Assembly: GCF_006715165.1 (NCBI RefSeq)
Contig: NZ_VFMS01000001.1
Location: 3,658,001-3,722,000 of the forward strand
DNA from: Arthrobacter sp. SLBN-122
Lineage (GTDB): Bacteria; Actinomycetota; Actinomycetes; Actinomycetales; Micrococcaceae
DNA: 64,000 nt
Direction of reading: 5' to 3'
Below are positions 53,822 to 63,162 of the stretch, in pieces. Each line of letters opens with the position of its first letter. The stretch's first letter is position 1. The position numbers were made by a program, and so were the translations under genes. The notes below the pieces were generated by a model. It was not told the origin of the DNA and made no database searches. It saw only the letters and a list, made by a program, of their open reading frames with translations.

Positions 53822-56800
53822 GTGCCCGGCGTGAGCCTGGCACGCCGCCTCATCGCGGCCGGATTCAGCGACCTGGAGAAGGGCGAACGGTTCCTTGCCG
53901 CGCGCGAACTCGAGGGACTGGACCAGGACAGGCTCTTTGCCGGGCTGCAGCTTGCGGCCAGTCCGGACACCGCACTGCAGTCCCTGGTCCGGCTGATCGA
54001 AAAGCACCCGCAGCTGCGGGAGCTGGCCGCTGCCGAGTCCGAGGCCAGTGAACCGATGTACCGCGTCCTGGGCTCCTCAGAAGCCCTGGGGGAGTTCCTG
54101 ATCCGGCACCCCGAGCACCTGGACGCCTTCGAGGTCCGCGCCAGCCCGGAGCCGCTTCCCGCCGACCCGGGCCGGTTGCGCGCCACGCTCCTGCAGTCCG
54201 TGGGCGCCGACCCCCGCGCCGCCCGTCCCGTTGCCGCCGTGACCGGCGTGGACGCCTATGCAGCCCTGCGCACGGCGTACCGGCGCGGACTGGTCGATCT
54301 CGCCGTCAAGGACCTGTGCGCCGCGGATCCGCTGGACTTCCTGCCCTCGGTGGGCGGTGAACTGGCGGACCTAGCCGCCGCCGCCATTGAGGCCGCCCTG
54401 GCCGTTTCCAGGGCCGAGGCGGCGGAGCAGCACAGCGCTGGCGACGTCGCCGACGTCGGCCTTGCGGTGATCGGCATGGGCAAATGCGGCGCACGGGAGC
54501 TGAACTACATCTCCGACGTCGACGTCATCTACGTGGTGGACCCGGGGAGCCTGGAGGACGCCCACGCCAACACCATCGGCACGGCCCTGGCGAGCGGCAT
54601 TTCCCGGGCCATTTCATCGGTTGCCAGGGAACCCGGGCTCTGGGAGGTGGATGCGAACCTGCGGCCCGAGGGCAAGTCCGGGCCGCTGGTCCGCACCCTC
54701 GCCTCCCACGAAACGTACTACGCCAGGTGGGCGGAAAGCTGGGAATTCCAGGCGCTCCTCAAGGCCCGCTGCATCGCGGGTGACGCCGCACTGGGCCGTG
54801 CCTACGAGGAAGCGGTGGCGCCGTTGATCTGGAGCTCGGCCGGGCGGGAGGGCTTTGTCGAGTCAGTCCAGGCGATGCGCCGCCGGGTGACCGAGCACAT
54901 CCCGGCCGCCGAGGAGCAGCGCCAGATCAAGCTGGGGCGCGGGGGGCTGCGCGACGTCGAATTCACCGTCCAGCTGCTCCAGCTGGTGCACGGCAAGGCT
55001 GACGAGTCATTACGACGGCGGGACACCACCTCGGCGATCGCGGCATTGTCGGCGGGAGGTTACATTGGCCGTTCCGACGCTGCCGCCTTCGACAACGCCT
55101 ACCGCTACCTCCGGCTCCTGGAACACCGGATCCAGCTGTTCCAGCTGCGCCGCACCCACCTGATGCCGGTGGCGGAGCCGGCGCTGCGCTCACTTGCCAA
55201 AGCCGTGCTTGGGCCCTTTTCCAACGAGCGCCCCAGCCCGGACTCCCTGCTGTCAGCGTGGCAGCGCACCAAACGTTCCGTCCGGGAACTGCATGAGCGC
55301 ATCTTCTACCGGCCGCTGCTGAATACCGCGGCCAAGCTGAGCAGCGAGGACGCCAAACTGACGCCCGAGGCGGCGCAGGGGCGGCTGGCGGCCCTCGGAT
55401 ACCGGGACCCCCAAGGGGCAATGCGCCACATTGAGGCGCTGACTGGCGGGGTCAGCCGCCGCGCCGCCCTGCAGCGCCAGCTCCTGCCCATCCTGCTGGA
55501 CTGGCTCGCGGAGGGCGTGGACCCCGACGCCGGCCTCCTTGCCTTCCGCCGCGTCAGCGAGGCCCTGGGCACGACGCACTGGTACCTGGGCCTGCTTCGC
55601 GACTCGAATGCGGCCGCCGAACGCCTGTGCCACATGCTGTCCAACTCCCGGCTGATCGCAGACCTCCTGGAAGTCTCGCCGGAGTCCGTGGCGTGGCTGG
55701 GACAGGACAAGGACCTGGTGCCCGTGGGCTTCGAGGCCCAGTGGCAGGAAATCACTGCGAAGATGTCCCGGCACGCGGACCCGGAGAGCGCCATGCGCCT
55801 GATCCGGCTGATCCGGCGCCGCGAAATCCTGCGCATCGCCATCGCCGATTCGGCCGGCCTCCTGGACCAGGAAAAGGTGGGCATGGCGTTGGCCGATACG
55901 GACCGCGCCGCCGTCCTGGGTGCCCTGCGGGTGGCGGAAGGAATAGTCTCCGCCGGAGGGCCGCTCAAGACCACGGTCCTGGTGGTGGCCATGGGCCGGC
56001 AGGGCGGCCGCGAGATCGGCTACGGCTCCGATGCCGACGTGATGTACGTCCACCGGGCACTTCCGGGCTTCTCCGAGGCGGAGGCGCAGGAACAGGCCGG
56101 ACGCATCGTGGCCAAGATATCCAGCCTGCTCACCCAGCCGCTGAAGCCGGCCATCATGGCTGAGCGCGTCCTCCAAATGGACGCGGACCTCCGGCCCGAG
56201 GGCAAGAACGGGGCCATGGTGCGCTCCCTGGACTCCTTCGCCGAGTACTACCGCCGCTGGTCCCTGGTCTGGGAAGCGCAGGCCCTGCTGCGGGCACGCC
56301 CCATGGCCGGCGACGACGCCCTGGCCGCTGACTTCGTCAAGCTCATCGACCCCATCCGGTACCCCGAGTCCGTCTCCGAGCAGGACGTCCGCGAAATCCG
56401 GCGGATCAAGGCGAGGGTGGAATCCGAGCGGCTGCCGCGTGGGGCCGACCCGGCACGGCATCTCAAGCTGGGGCGGGGCGGCCTCAGCGACGTCGAATGG
56501 CTGGTGCAGCTCCTTCAGCTCCAGCACGCAGGCAAGCACCCGGAGCTCCGCACCACCTCCACCCTGGAAGCCCTGGCGGCCGCGGCGGAGCTGGGGCTGC
56601 TGGACAGCTCAGACGCCGGCCTGCTCGCCGAGGCCTGGCGGCTGGCCAGCCGCATCCGGTCAGCCAACGTCATCTGGAACGGCAAGGCGTCCGACCTCCT
56701 GCCCTCCTCGCGGCGTGACCTTGAGGCCGTGGCCCGCTGGTGCGGCTACGAACCGGGCAATGCCACTGCCCTGGAGGAGGACTACCTGAGGGTGAGCCGG

Positions 56801-56842
56801 CGGGCCCGGGCAGTCTTCGAGCGTGTCTTCTATGGGCACTGA
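53822..56842 (+). CDS. glnE: Bifunctional glutamine synthetase adenylyltransferase/deadenylylase
   Basis: Enzyme of 1006 residues that attaches and removes AMP on glutamine synthetase. Two nucleotidyltransferase halves are visible: GMGKCGARELNYISDVDVIY (removing domain, ~220) and AMGRQGGREIGYGSDADVMY (adding domain, ~720), each followed by a helical linker. Both keep the paired aspartates. The GTG 53822 immediately follows the glnA2 stop; GTG 53831 (MSLARRL) is a possible alternative. It overlaps the GNAT gene. Confidence 0.95.
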   Translation: MPGVSLARRLIAAGFSDLEKGERFLAARELEGLDQDRLFAGLQLAASPDTALQSLVRLIEKHPQLRELAAAESEASEPMYRVLGSSEALGEFLIRHPEHLDAFEVRASPEPLPADPGRLRATLLQSVGADPRAARPVAAVTGVDAYAALRTAYRRGLVDLAVKDLCAADPLDFLPSVGGELADLAAAAIEAALAVSRAEAAEQHSAGDVADVGLAVIGMGKCGARELNYISDVDVIYVVDPGSLEDAHANTIGTALASGISRAISSVAREPGLWEVDANLRPEGKSGPLVRTLASHETYYARWAESWEFQALLKARCIAGDAALGRAYEEAVAPLIWSSAGREGFVESVQAMRRRVTEHIPAAEEQRQIKLGRGGLRDVEFTVQLLQLVHGKADESLRRRDTTSAIAALSAGGYIGRSDAAAFDNAYRYLRLLEHRIQLFQLRRTHLMPVAEPALRSLAKAVLGPFSNERPSPDSLLSAWQRTKRSVRELHERIFYRPLLNTAAKLSSEDAKLTPEAAQGRLAALGYRDPQGAMRHIEALTGGVSRRAALQRQLLPILLDWLAEGVDPDAGLLAFRRVSEALGTTHWYLGLLRDSNAAAERLCHMLSNSRLIADLLEVSPESVAWLGQDKDLVPVGFEAQWQEITAKMSRHADPESAMRLIRLIRRREILRIAIADSAGLLDQEKVGMALADTDRAAVLGALRVAEGIVSAGGPLKTTVLVVAMGRQGGREIGYGSDADVMYVHRALPGFSEAEAQEQAGRIVAKISSLLTQPLKPAIMAERVLQMDADLRPEGKNGAMVRSLDSFAEYYRRWSLVWEAQALLRARPMAGDDALAADFVKLIDPIRYPESVSEQDVREIRRIKARVESERLPRGADPARHLKLGRGGLSDVEWLVQLLQLQHAGKHPELRTTSTLEALAAAAELGLLDSSDAGLLAEAWRLASRIRSANVIWNGKASDLLPSSRRDLEAVARWCGYEPGNATALEEDYLRVSRRARAVFERVFYGH

Positions 56843-57377
56843 ACCCCCGCCATGGGTCTGGCTCATCCAATTGGAGGACCTGGACTCCGACGCCCTGGCC
56901 ATTCAGCTCGACGCCATCGCGAACATGTCGCTGGTGCCGGGCCAGGACCGCTTTGTGGGCGACCCGCTGCGGATGGCCCTCACCGGACTGGCGGAGGAAT
57001 CACGACGGCCATACGTGGTCGAGGCGGGCGGCTGCGCCGTCGGCCTGTTGACCCTGCAGTCCGGGGCCGCGCGGCTGGCCGGCTGGCCTGACGATCACTC
57101 CGCGTGGCTGCTGCGCGGGTTCCTCATCGACCGGCGGCACCAGGGCAAAGGCCTGGGCACGCTCGCGGCCGCCGCCGCTGTGGAGGCGGCACGCAAGCTG
57201 AGCGTGCGGCACCAAACTGGCGGGTCCGGCGTCGTACTGTCCGTCAACCAGGAAAACCCTGCGGGCCTGTCCGCCTACCGCCGCGCCGGCTTCATCGACT
57301 CCGGGCCGTACCTGGGCGGAACGTCCGGGCCCCAGCGGACCATGTTCCGCAGCTTCTCCGCAGTGGCGCCGGCGTAA
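56832..57377 (+). CDS. GNAT-family N-acetyltransferase
   Basis: Acetyl-CoA-dependent acyltransferase fold of 181 residues. The CoA-binding beta-bulge and pyrophosphate loop is LLRGFLIDRRHQGKGLGTLA (motif A, R/Q-x-x-G-x-G), followed by SVNQENPAGLSAYRRAGF (motif B). ATG 56832 is chosen; an in-frame GTG at 56823 is possible and neither has a good ribosome site. It overlaps glnE by 11 bp and is its last gene before a terminator, so it may be co-translated. Acceptor unknown. Confidence 0.85.
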   Translation: MGTEPPPWVWLIQLEDLDSDALAIQLDAIANMSLVPGQDRFVGDPLRMALTGLAEESRRPYVVEAGGCAVGLLTLQSGAARLAGWPDDHSAWLLRGFLIDRRHQGKGLGTLAAAAAVEAARKLSVRHQTGGSGVVLSVNQENPAGLSAYRRAGFIDSGPYLGGTSGPQRTMFRSFSAVAPA

Positions 57378-57580
57378 CGCGCCGGACCGGCATTGCACTT
57401 AGCAAGCGTTTGCCCGATCATGTGGATTGGCGGTGTTCTCCAACCTTGTTGGGGGGAAGGCTGGACAGTCTTCGTCTCGGGGGGCATTCGTCAGGGGGTC
57501 CGGCTCCCGGTCTCAGCACGTCTGGAGGCGGGCCCCCACCCTATGGTCTCCGTCCGCGGCTTTAAAGCCCGGACAAACGC

Positions 57581-57619
57581 AGAAGGCGGCCACCGGTTCA
57601 TCACCGGTGGCCGCCTTCT
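57581..57619. terminator. Bidirectional terminator (GNAT gene/glnA1)
   Basis: A 17-bp perfect stem (57581-57597 with 57603-57619, five-base loop) lies 34 bp from the glnA1 stop. Most of the remaining 57378-57580 gap holds nothing I can support as a gene; a plus-strand open frame there has no family resemblance. Confidence 0.85.
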
Positions 57620-57652
57620 GCTGTTCAGCTTTCCTGCAGGGCAGGGCTGGGA

Positions 57653-59077
57653 CTAGACGCCGTAGTAGAGCTCGAACTCGTAGGGGTTCGGGCGCAGCGA
57701 CAGCGGACGGATCTCGTTTTCGTACTTGTACTCGATCCAGGTGTCGATCAGGTCCTGGGTGAAGACGCCGCCGGCCTGCAGGAACTCGTTGTCCTCGGCC
57801 AGGGCCTCCAGGGCCTCCTCAAGCGTGCCCGGAGCCTTGGGGATATCCTTGGCTTCCTCTGCGGGGAGCTCGTAGAGGTCCTTGTCGATCGGTGCCGGCG
57901 GTTCAATGCGGTTGCGGATGCCGTCGATGCCGGCCATCAGCTGGGCAGCGAATGCCAGGTAGGGGTTGGAGGAGGGGTCCGGAGCGCGGAATTCGATGCG
58001 CTTGGCCTTGGGGTTGGTGCCCGTGATGGGGATACGGATACCGGCGGAGCGGTTGCCCTGCGAGTAGACCATGTTGACCGGAGCCTCGAAGCCCTTGACC
58101 AGGCGGCGGTAGGAGTTCACCGTCGGGTTGGTGAAGGCCAGGACGGCGGAGGAGTGCTTCAGCAGGCCGCCGATGTACCAGCGGGCGGTGTCGGACAGGC
58201 CGGCGTAGCCCTTCTCGTCGTAGAACAGCGGATCGCCGTTGCTCCACAGCGACTGGTGGCAGTGCATGCCGGAGCCGTTGTCACCGAAGACCGGCTTGGG
58301 CATGAAGGTCACGGACTTGCCCCAGGCGTCTGCCGTGTTCTTGATGACGTACTTGAACTTCTGCAGGTCGTCGGCAGCGTGCGTCAGAGTGGTGAACTTG
58401 TAGTTGATTTCAGCCTGGCCGGCGGACCCAACTTCGTGGTGGCTGCGCTCGACCTCGAGGCCGACCTCGTCCAGGGCAACACACATGGCGTCACGCAGGT
58501 CAGCCTGCTTGTCAGTGGGGGAGACCGGGAAGTAACCGCCCTTGACGGGGGTCTTGTAGCCGAGGTTTCCGCCCTCTTCCTCGCGGCCGGTGTTCCAGTG
58601 GGCTTCCTCGGAGTCGATCTTGTAGAAGCTGCCCTGCGGGGAGGACTGGTACTGGACGTTGTCGAACACGAAGAACTCAGCTTCGGGAGCGAAGAATGCG
58701 GTGTCAGCGATGCCGGTGGAGGCGAGGTAGGCTTCAGCCTTCTCAGCCACGCCGCGGGGGTCGCGGTGGTACGGGTCGCCCGTGCGGGGGTTGACGATCG
58801 AGAAGTTCAGCGCGAGGGTCTTCTCCATGCGGAACGTGTCCAGGAACGCGGTGGTGACGTCCGGGATCAGCTGCATGTCGGATTCGGCGATGCCCTGGAA
58901 GCCGCGGATGGAGGAGCCGTCGAAGAGCTGGCCGTTGATGAAGAAGTCGGCGTCAACGCTCTTGGCCGGAACGTTGAAGTGCTGCTGGACACCCGGAAGA
59001 TCGGTGAACCGGATATCGACGAACTTAATATCTTCGTCCTTGATGAACTTGAGGACTTCGTCCGCAGTCGTGAACAT
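57653..59077 (-). CDS. glnA: Glutamine synthetase, type I (GlnA1)
   Basis: Main ammonium-assimilating enzyme: glutamate, ammonia and ATP to glutamine. 474 residues. [59 protein letters not shown] and [13 protein letters not shown] all match GSI-beta. The adenylylation tyrosine is kept (Y402 in [10 protein letters not shown]), so GlnE can switch it off. ATG 59077 has AGGAG upstream. A GlnR-type operator lies ~145 bp upstream of the start. Confidence 0.97.
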   Translation of the reverse strand: MFTTADEVLKFIKDEDIKFVDIRFTDLPGVQQHFNVPAKSVDADFFINGQLFDGSSIRGFQGIAESDMQLIPDVTTAFLDTFRMEKTLALNFSIVNPRTGDPYHRDPRGVAEKAEAYLASTGIADTAFFAPEAEFFVFDNVQYQSSPQGSFYKIDSEEAHWNTGREEEGGNLGYKTPVKGGYFPVSPTDKQADLRDAMCVALDEVGLEVERSHHEVGSAGQAEINYKFTTLTHAADDLQKFKYVIKNTADAWGKSVTFMPKPVFGDNGSGMHCHQSLWSNGDPLFYDEKGYAGLSDTARWYIGGLLKHSSAVLAFTNPTVNSYRRLVKGFEAPVNMVYSQGNRSAGIRIPITGTNPKAKRIEFRAPDPSSNPYLAFAAQLMAGIDGIRNRIEPPAPIDKDLYELPAEEAKDIPKAPGTLEEALEALAEDNEFLQAGGVFTQDLIDTWIEYKYENEIRPLSLRPNPYEFELYYGV

Positions 59078-59221
59078 CTATGCTCCTAACGCATATGTAA
59101 ATATCTGGCGTGAAAGCCATCTGATCCAGCGCAATCCGAAGGCAGGAAAACGCGAGGTTTCCCTGCTGTGAGTACCTGCCGGGGGATTTGCTTGAAACTG
59201 CTAACAGCCTATGGATGCGGC

Positions 59222-59259
59222 ATTTCCCGTCCGTGTCCGCATTGTTTCGGGCAGGTTAC
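59222..59259 (-). promoter_or_regulatory. GlnR-type operator upstream of glnA1
   Basis: Read on the minus strand the four half-sites are GTAAC-n6-GAAAC-n6-GACAC-n6-GAAAT, each separated by exactly six bases (59259 down to 59222). This is the arrangement (a-site, b-site, a-site, b-site) of GlnR operators in actinobacteria. It lies upstream of a possible glnA1 -10 (TAGGCT at 59206-59211, minus). Confidence 0.65.
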
Positions 59260-59351
59260 AGAATGCCCTGCTATGACCACGCTATCCTCCGTCCACATTG
59301 CGGTCGAGCGCTATCCACAGTGTGGGCGCACCGGGCACCCACGTGGCTCGG

Positions 59352-59357
59352 TAAGCT
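59352..59357 (+). promoter_or_regulatory. -10 element of the RDD gene, leaderless type
   Basis: TAAGCT ends six bases before GTG 59364, without a Shine-Dalgarno. Confidence 0.5.
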
Positions 59358-59363
59358 TGGACG

Positions 59364-59801
59364 GTGGTAGATCGCAAAGACATTGGGTCCTGGCTCAGCG
59401 GACCGGACACCTCCGGCATCTCCAAGTATCCGGGGGAACGCCTGGGCCTGCCCGAGTCCGGTCCGGGCTCCATGGCACGGGCGGGGCGCAGGATCGCAGC
59501 CATCTGCATCGACTGGGCCATCGCGCTGCTCATCAGCAACTTCGCCTTCGGCGGCGACTCCTGGGCCACCCTGGCGGTCTTCGCAATCGAGCAGATCCTC
59601 CTGGTGGGAACGCTCGGTTACAGCATCGGCCACCGCATGATGGGCATCGCGGTGGTGAAGCCGGGCGGTGGCACACCCGGGCCACTCGCGGCGCTGGTCA
59701 GGGCGGTGCTGCTCTGCCTGGTCATCCCCGCCGTGATCTTCGACCCGGACCAGCGCGGCCTGCACGACAAGGCGATGAACACGCTCCTCATCCGCCGCTA
59801 G
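59364..59801 (+). CDS. RDD-family membrane protein
   Basis: Protein of 145 residues with the RDD-domain order: GSMARAGRRIAAICIDWAI (the R-D motif in RIAAICID), a second helix (LAVFAIEQILLVGTLGY), GHRMMGIAVVKP and the final FDPDQRGLHDKAMNTLL. Probable membrane protein of unknown function; a homologue (Rv2219A) neighbours glnA1 in M. tuberculosis. GTG 59364 is probably leaderless. Confidence 0.85.
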   Translation: MVDRKDIGSWLSGPDTSGISKYPGERLGLPESGPGSMARAGRRIAAICIDWAIALLISNFAFGGDSWATLAVFAIEQILLVGTLGYSIGHRMMGIAVVKPGGGTPGPLAALVRAVLLCLVIPAVIFDPDQRGLHDKAMNTLLIRR

Positions 59802-59836
59802 GCGCCGAATGTCCCTTCCGGGCATCCGCACAATCC

Positions 59837-60799
59837 TCAACCTTGCCGGGCTTTCTGCCGGCGGAAGTTCGGCGCATTGGCAACGACCACGCCGCCGATC
59901 ACGATGGCACCGCCCACCAGTTGTGCGGTGGTGTGGACGTGGCCGGCGAGGATGGTAAGGATGGCGGTGAACACCGTAATGAGGTTGAGGAACACCCCGG
60001 CGCCGCCTGCGGGCAGGACCGTCAGGGCACGGTTCCACAGCAGGTAGGACAGCACCGACGGGAAAACAGCGATAAACAGCAGTGACGCCCAGGAGTTGCC
60101 GGTTGAAGGCAGGGCCAGCCCGCCAGTGGCCAAGCGGACCGGGGCCAGCAGGGCCACCGCCACTGCCGCCTGGACTGCCGTGGCCGTAATCGGCGGAATC
60201 GTCGGGGCCCGGCGGCCGATCACCGTGTACGCGGTCCAGACAACCACGGCACCGACCATCAGCACCTCGCCGGTACCAAAGCCCGCGGTGAGCAGCCTGC
60301 CGGCATCCCCGCCGCTGATCACGATCAGGACGCCAGCCAGGGCCAGGAGGACGCCGGCCACTGACAACGGCGTCAGCCGTTCATGCAGGAAGACGGCGGC
60401 GGCAAGCGTGATGAGTGCCGGATTGAAGGCGTTGATCAGCGAAGCGTTGAACGCATCAGTGTGCACCAGGGCGACATACAGCAGGAGGTTGTAGCCGAGC
60501 AGGCCGCAGACGCTGAGCGCCACCAGCCACGGCCACGCGGCCAGGACTGAGCGCCAGTTTGGCCGCTCCACTAGTTGGGCTATGACCAGCAGCGGCACCA
60601 GCGCGATGGCCCAGCGCAGGAAGACCAGGCTCAGCGGCTCAATGCTTTGGACCGCACCGGCGCCTACGACATAGTTGCCGGCCCAGAACAGCGTTGCCCC
60701 AAGGAGGGAGAGCAGCGCGACCATGCGCCTGCGGCCCTGGGCGCGCCCGGATGGCAGCCCCGGCCTGGCGGACGACGGTTTTGAATCGATGGAGTCCAC
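59837..60799 (-). CDS. EamA/DMT-superfamily transporter
   Basis: Polytopic protein of 320 residues with ten membrane segments in two EamA repeats, probably exporting a small metabolite or amino acid. Repeat landmarks: ATLFWAGNYVVGAGAV and LRWAIALVPLLVIA in the first half; GEVLMVGAVVVWTAYTVIGR and the last helix LVGGAIVIGGVVVAN in the second. The basic N-terminus is cytoplasmic. Start GTG 60799. Substrate unknown. Confidence 0.85.
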   Translation of the reverse strand: MDSIDSKPSSARPGLPSGRAQGRRRMVALLSLLGATLFWAGNYVVGAGAVQSIEPLSLVFLRWAIALVPLLVIAQLVERPNWRSVLAAWPWLVALSVCGLLGYNLLLYVALVHTDAFNASLINAFNPALITLAAAVFLHERLTPLSVAGVLLALAGVLIVISGGDAGRLLTAGFGTGEVLMVGAVVVWTAYTVIGRRAPTIPPITATAVQAAVAVALLAPVRLATGGLALPSTGNSWASLLFIAVFPSVLSYLLWNRALTVLPAGGAGVFLNLITVFTAILTILAGHVHTTAQLVGGAIVIGGVVVANAPNFRRQKARQG

Positions 60800-60817
60800 G
60801 GCTGTTGACGCGTCCGC

Positions 60818-61171
60818 CTATACCCGGCTGGACTCGAGGTCACCGGCGGACACTTCTGCCCCTGCGGCACTGAGGTAACCGCGCCGCCCAGCCCATCGCT
60901 CGAACAGCAGGGTGGCGAACGGGAAGATGGCGGAGAACCCCGCCAGCACCGCCACCATGAAGGGCCAGCGCTGCACCCGCCACAGCATCAGGGCAGCGAC
61001 TCCGTAGCCGATGAACAGCGCACCGTGGATGGGTCCAGCCACCTGGACGCCAAGCTCACTGGTGCCCGCTATCCACTTGAAGTACATCCCGGCAAGGAGC
61101 GCTGCCCAACTGCAGGCCTCGGCCACCGCGAGGATATGGAAGGCACGGATCACGGTTGTCCTGGGGTTCAT
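60818..61171 (-). CDS. DUF3817 membrane protein
   Basis: Protein of 117 residues with three membrane helices, in the order known for DUF3817: FHILAVAEACSWAALLAGMY, GPIHGALFIGYGVAALML and FMVAVLAGFSAIFPFATLLF. A frame extending further upstream lacks support; ATG 61171 gives MNPRTTVIRAFHILA. It is the gene immediately upstream of the EamA transporter on the same strand. Function unknown. Confidence 0.82.
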   Translation of the reverse strand: MNPRTTVIRAFHILAVAEACSWAALLAGMYFKWIAGTSELGVQVAGPIHGALFIGYGVAALMLWRVQRWPFMVAVLAGFSAIFPFATLLFERWAGRRGYLSAAGAEVSAGDLESSRV

Positions 61172-61251
61172 GGTCACGTCCTGTCTTAGGTTGATGGCAG
61201 GGCCAGTCGGTTGGGCAAGGGCTGCCACTCCGGCACAGGCGGCTGGCGCGC

Positions 61252-61294
61252 AAGAAAAAACGCCCCAGCCCGGCAGTGCCGGTACCGGGGCGTT
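61252..61294 (-). terminator. Terminator of the DUF4191 gene
   Basis: On the minus strand AACGCCCC (61294-61287) pairs with GGGGCGTT (61266-61259), with an inner CCGGCA/TGCCGG pair, followed by TTTTTTC. It lies just downstream of the DUF4191 stop at 61302. Confidence 0.85.
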
Positions 61295-61301
61295 CCGCCT
61301 G

Positions 61302-62054
61302 CTAGCGTCCGCGGTTGGGACGGGCCTTGTAGGGATCGATGCCCTTGGGGATGGGCATCCGGGTGCCCATCGAGGCAATGCGCTTGGAAACGGTGCTGAC
61401 CTCCAGCTTGGTCAGTTCGTTCTTCATCTTGCCCATCTTCTTCGCCACCTGGCTCAGGGGCACCTGGCCTTCGCCATGTCCGGTCTGGATGGTGTGCACA
61501 GGAACGTTGGGCAGGATGCGCGCCAGGCGCTTGCGCTCGGCATCGAGCAGCGGCTTCACACGGTGGGTGGGGCCTTCGCTGACAAGGACGACGCCGGGGC
61601 GGCCAACGGCGCGGAAAACGGCATCTTGGGTGCGCGGGTTGACAGCCACAGGCTGCTCTTCAGTGATCCAGCCACGGCGGAGCGTGCCCAGGGCGGCGCC
61701 CGAGGCGCCGGGCTGGTTTTCAATCTGTGCGAAGGCGGCACGTTCGGCGCGGCGGGACAAAATAAACGTTGCCGCCAGCAGGCCCAGGGGAATGCCGATG
61801 ATGAGGCCGGTAATCCAGTTATCCAGCCAGAAACCCACCAGGAAGCTGACTGCCACAACGCCCAGGAACGCCAGCAGCATGAGCCACGGAACCATGGGAT
61901 CATGTCGGCGGGTCATGGTGAAGACCTCGCCGATCTGCTTGAGCCTGCTGGGCTTCTTGGCCTTTGCTTCCTTCGGCTTGCGCGTGAACAGGCCGCGCTT
62001 CACCGCGCTTGAGCCCGCCGGGGTGGAGTTGCTGGAGTCAGGGGATTTCGCCAT
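61302..62054 (-). CDS. DUF4191 membrane protein (Rv2219 family)
   Basis: Protein of 250 residues. A basic N-terminal tail with KRGLFTRKPKEAKAKK is followed by two hydrophobic helices (VPWLMLLAFLGVVAVSFLVG and ITGLIIGIPLGLLAATFIL), then a cytoplasmic domain with GWITEEQPVAVNPRTQD and HRVKPLLDAERKRLARILP. It is adjacent to lipA as Rv2219 is to lipA in M. tuberculosis. Function unknown. TAGAAT lies nine bases before ATG 62054, so it may also be near-leaderless. Confidence 0.85.
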   Translation of the reverse strand: MAKSPDSSNSTPAGSSAVKRGLFTRKPKEAKAKKPSRLKQIGEVFTMTRRHDPMVPWLMLLAFLGVVAVSFLVGFWLDNWITGLIIGIPLGLLAATFILSRRAERAAFAQIENQPGASGAALGTLRRGWITEEQPVAVNPRTQDAVFRAVGRPGVVLVSEGPTHRVKPLLDAERKRLARILPNVPVHTIQTGHGEGQVPLSQVAKKMGKMKNELTKLEVSTVSKRIASMGTRMPIPKGIDPYKARPNRGR

Positions 62055-62085
62055 AGTGCCTCAATTCTACGTGACTTAAACCAAA

Positions 62086-62119
62086 GGGCCGGACGCTGGA
62101 ATGATCCGGCGTCCGGCCC
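62086..62119 (-). terminator. Terminator of lipA
   Basis: A 15-bp stem with one G-U pair (62086-62100 with 62105-62119, loop ATGA) followed by TTTGGTTT on the minus strand, downstream of lipA. Confidence 0.8.
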
Positions 62120-62142
62120 GTGGCCACGTCACTGGGGGGAGG

Positions 62143-63162
62143 TCAGGAATGTGATGCGAGGAGGGTGGCGGCTTCCTGGCGGGTGGTGCCGGAGTCCTGG
62201 ATGCCGTCGGCGATGTGGGCGAGTTCGGCGGGGATGTCCCGGCCTTTTTTCCGCATGGCGGTGGCCCAGAGGCGGCCGGCGCGGTAGGAGGAGCGGACCA
62301 GGGGCCCGGACATGACGCCGAGGAAGCCGATCTCCTGGGCTTCGTGCTGGAGGTCCACGAATTCCTGGGGTTTGACCCAGCGGTCCACGGGCAGGTGCCG
62401 TTCGGAGGGGCGGAGGTATTGGGTGATGGTGATCAGGTCGCAGCCGGCGGCGTGGAGGTCGCGGAGGGCTTCGCTGATTTCTTCGCGGGTTTCGCCCATG
62501 CCCAGGATGAGGTTGGACTTGGTGACCATGCCCAGGTTCCGGCCCTGCGTGATGACGTCCAGGGACCGTTCGTAGCGGAACGCGGGGCGGATCCGCTTGA
62601 AGATCCGGGGTACGGTTTCGACGTTGTGCGCGAAGACCTCGGGGGCGGAGTCGCAGATCGCCTTGATGTGGTCGGGGTTGCCGGAGAAGTCCGGGATGAG
62701 CAGTTCCACGCCGGTGCCGGGGTTCAGTTCGTGGATTTTGCGGACGGTTTCGGCGTAGAGCCAGACGCCTTCGTCTTCAAGGTCATCGCGGGCCACGCCG
62801 GTGACGGTGGCGTAGCGCAGGGCCATGGACTGGACAGAGCGGGCCACCTTGGTGGGTTCGAACATGTCCACGGGCGAGGGTTTGCCGGTGTCGATCTGGC
62901 AGAAGTCGCAGCGACGGGTGCATTCGGAGCCGCCGATCAGGAAGGTGGCTTCCTTGTCTTCCCAGCATTCGAAGATGTTGGGGCAGCCGGCTTCTTCGCA
63001 GACGGTGTGCAGGCCTTCCTTTTTCACCAGGTTCTTCAGCCCGACGAACTCCGGGCCCATCTGGACCTTGGCCTTGATCCATTCCGGTTTGCGCTCCACC
63101 GGGACCGCAGCATTGCGCTGCTCGATCCGCAGCATCTTCCGGCCTTCAGGTGCCAATGTCAC
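62143..63162 (-). CDS. lipA: Lipoyl synthase
   Basis: Radical SAM enzyme of 339 residues inserting two sulfurs into octanoyl-E2 domains. The radical SAM cluster is C81-x3-C85-x2-C88 (CTRRCDFC); the auxiliary, sacrificial cluster is C55, C60 and C66 ([12 protein letters not shown]). Both sets are complete. The GTG start at 63162 forms a GTGA overlap with the lipB stop, so lipB and lipA are co-translated. It is insulated downstream by a 15-bp stem. Confidence 0.97.
   Translation of the reverse strand: MTLAPEGRKMLRIEQRNAAVPVERKPEWIKAKVQMGPEFVGLKNLVKKEGLHTVCEEAGCPNIFECWEDKEATFLIGGSECTRRCDFCQIDTGKPSPVDMFEPTKVARSVQSMALRYATVTGVARDDLEDEGVWLYAETVRKIHELNPGTGVELLIPDFSGNPDHIKAICDSAPEVFAHNVETVPRIFKRIRPAFRYERSLDVITQGRNLGMVTKSNLILGMGETREEISEALRDLHAAGCDLITITQYLRPSERHLPVDRWVKPQEFVDLQHEAQEIGFLGVMSGPLVRSSYRAGRLWATAMRKKGRDIPAELAHIADGIQDSGTTRQEAATLLASHS

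Noticed and set aside
57393..57656. Open frame of 87 codons between the GNAT gene and glnA1
   Set aside because: It runs through the terminator hairpin, lacks a ribosome site and resembles no protein family.
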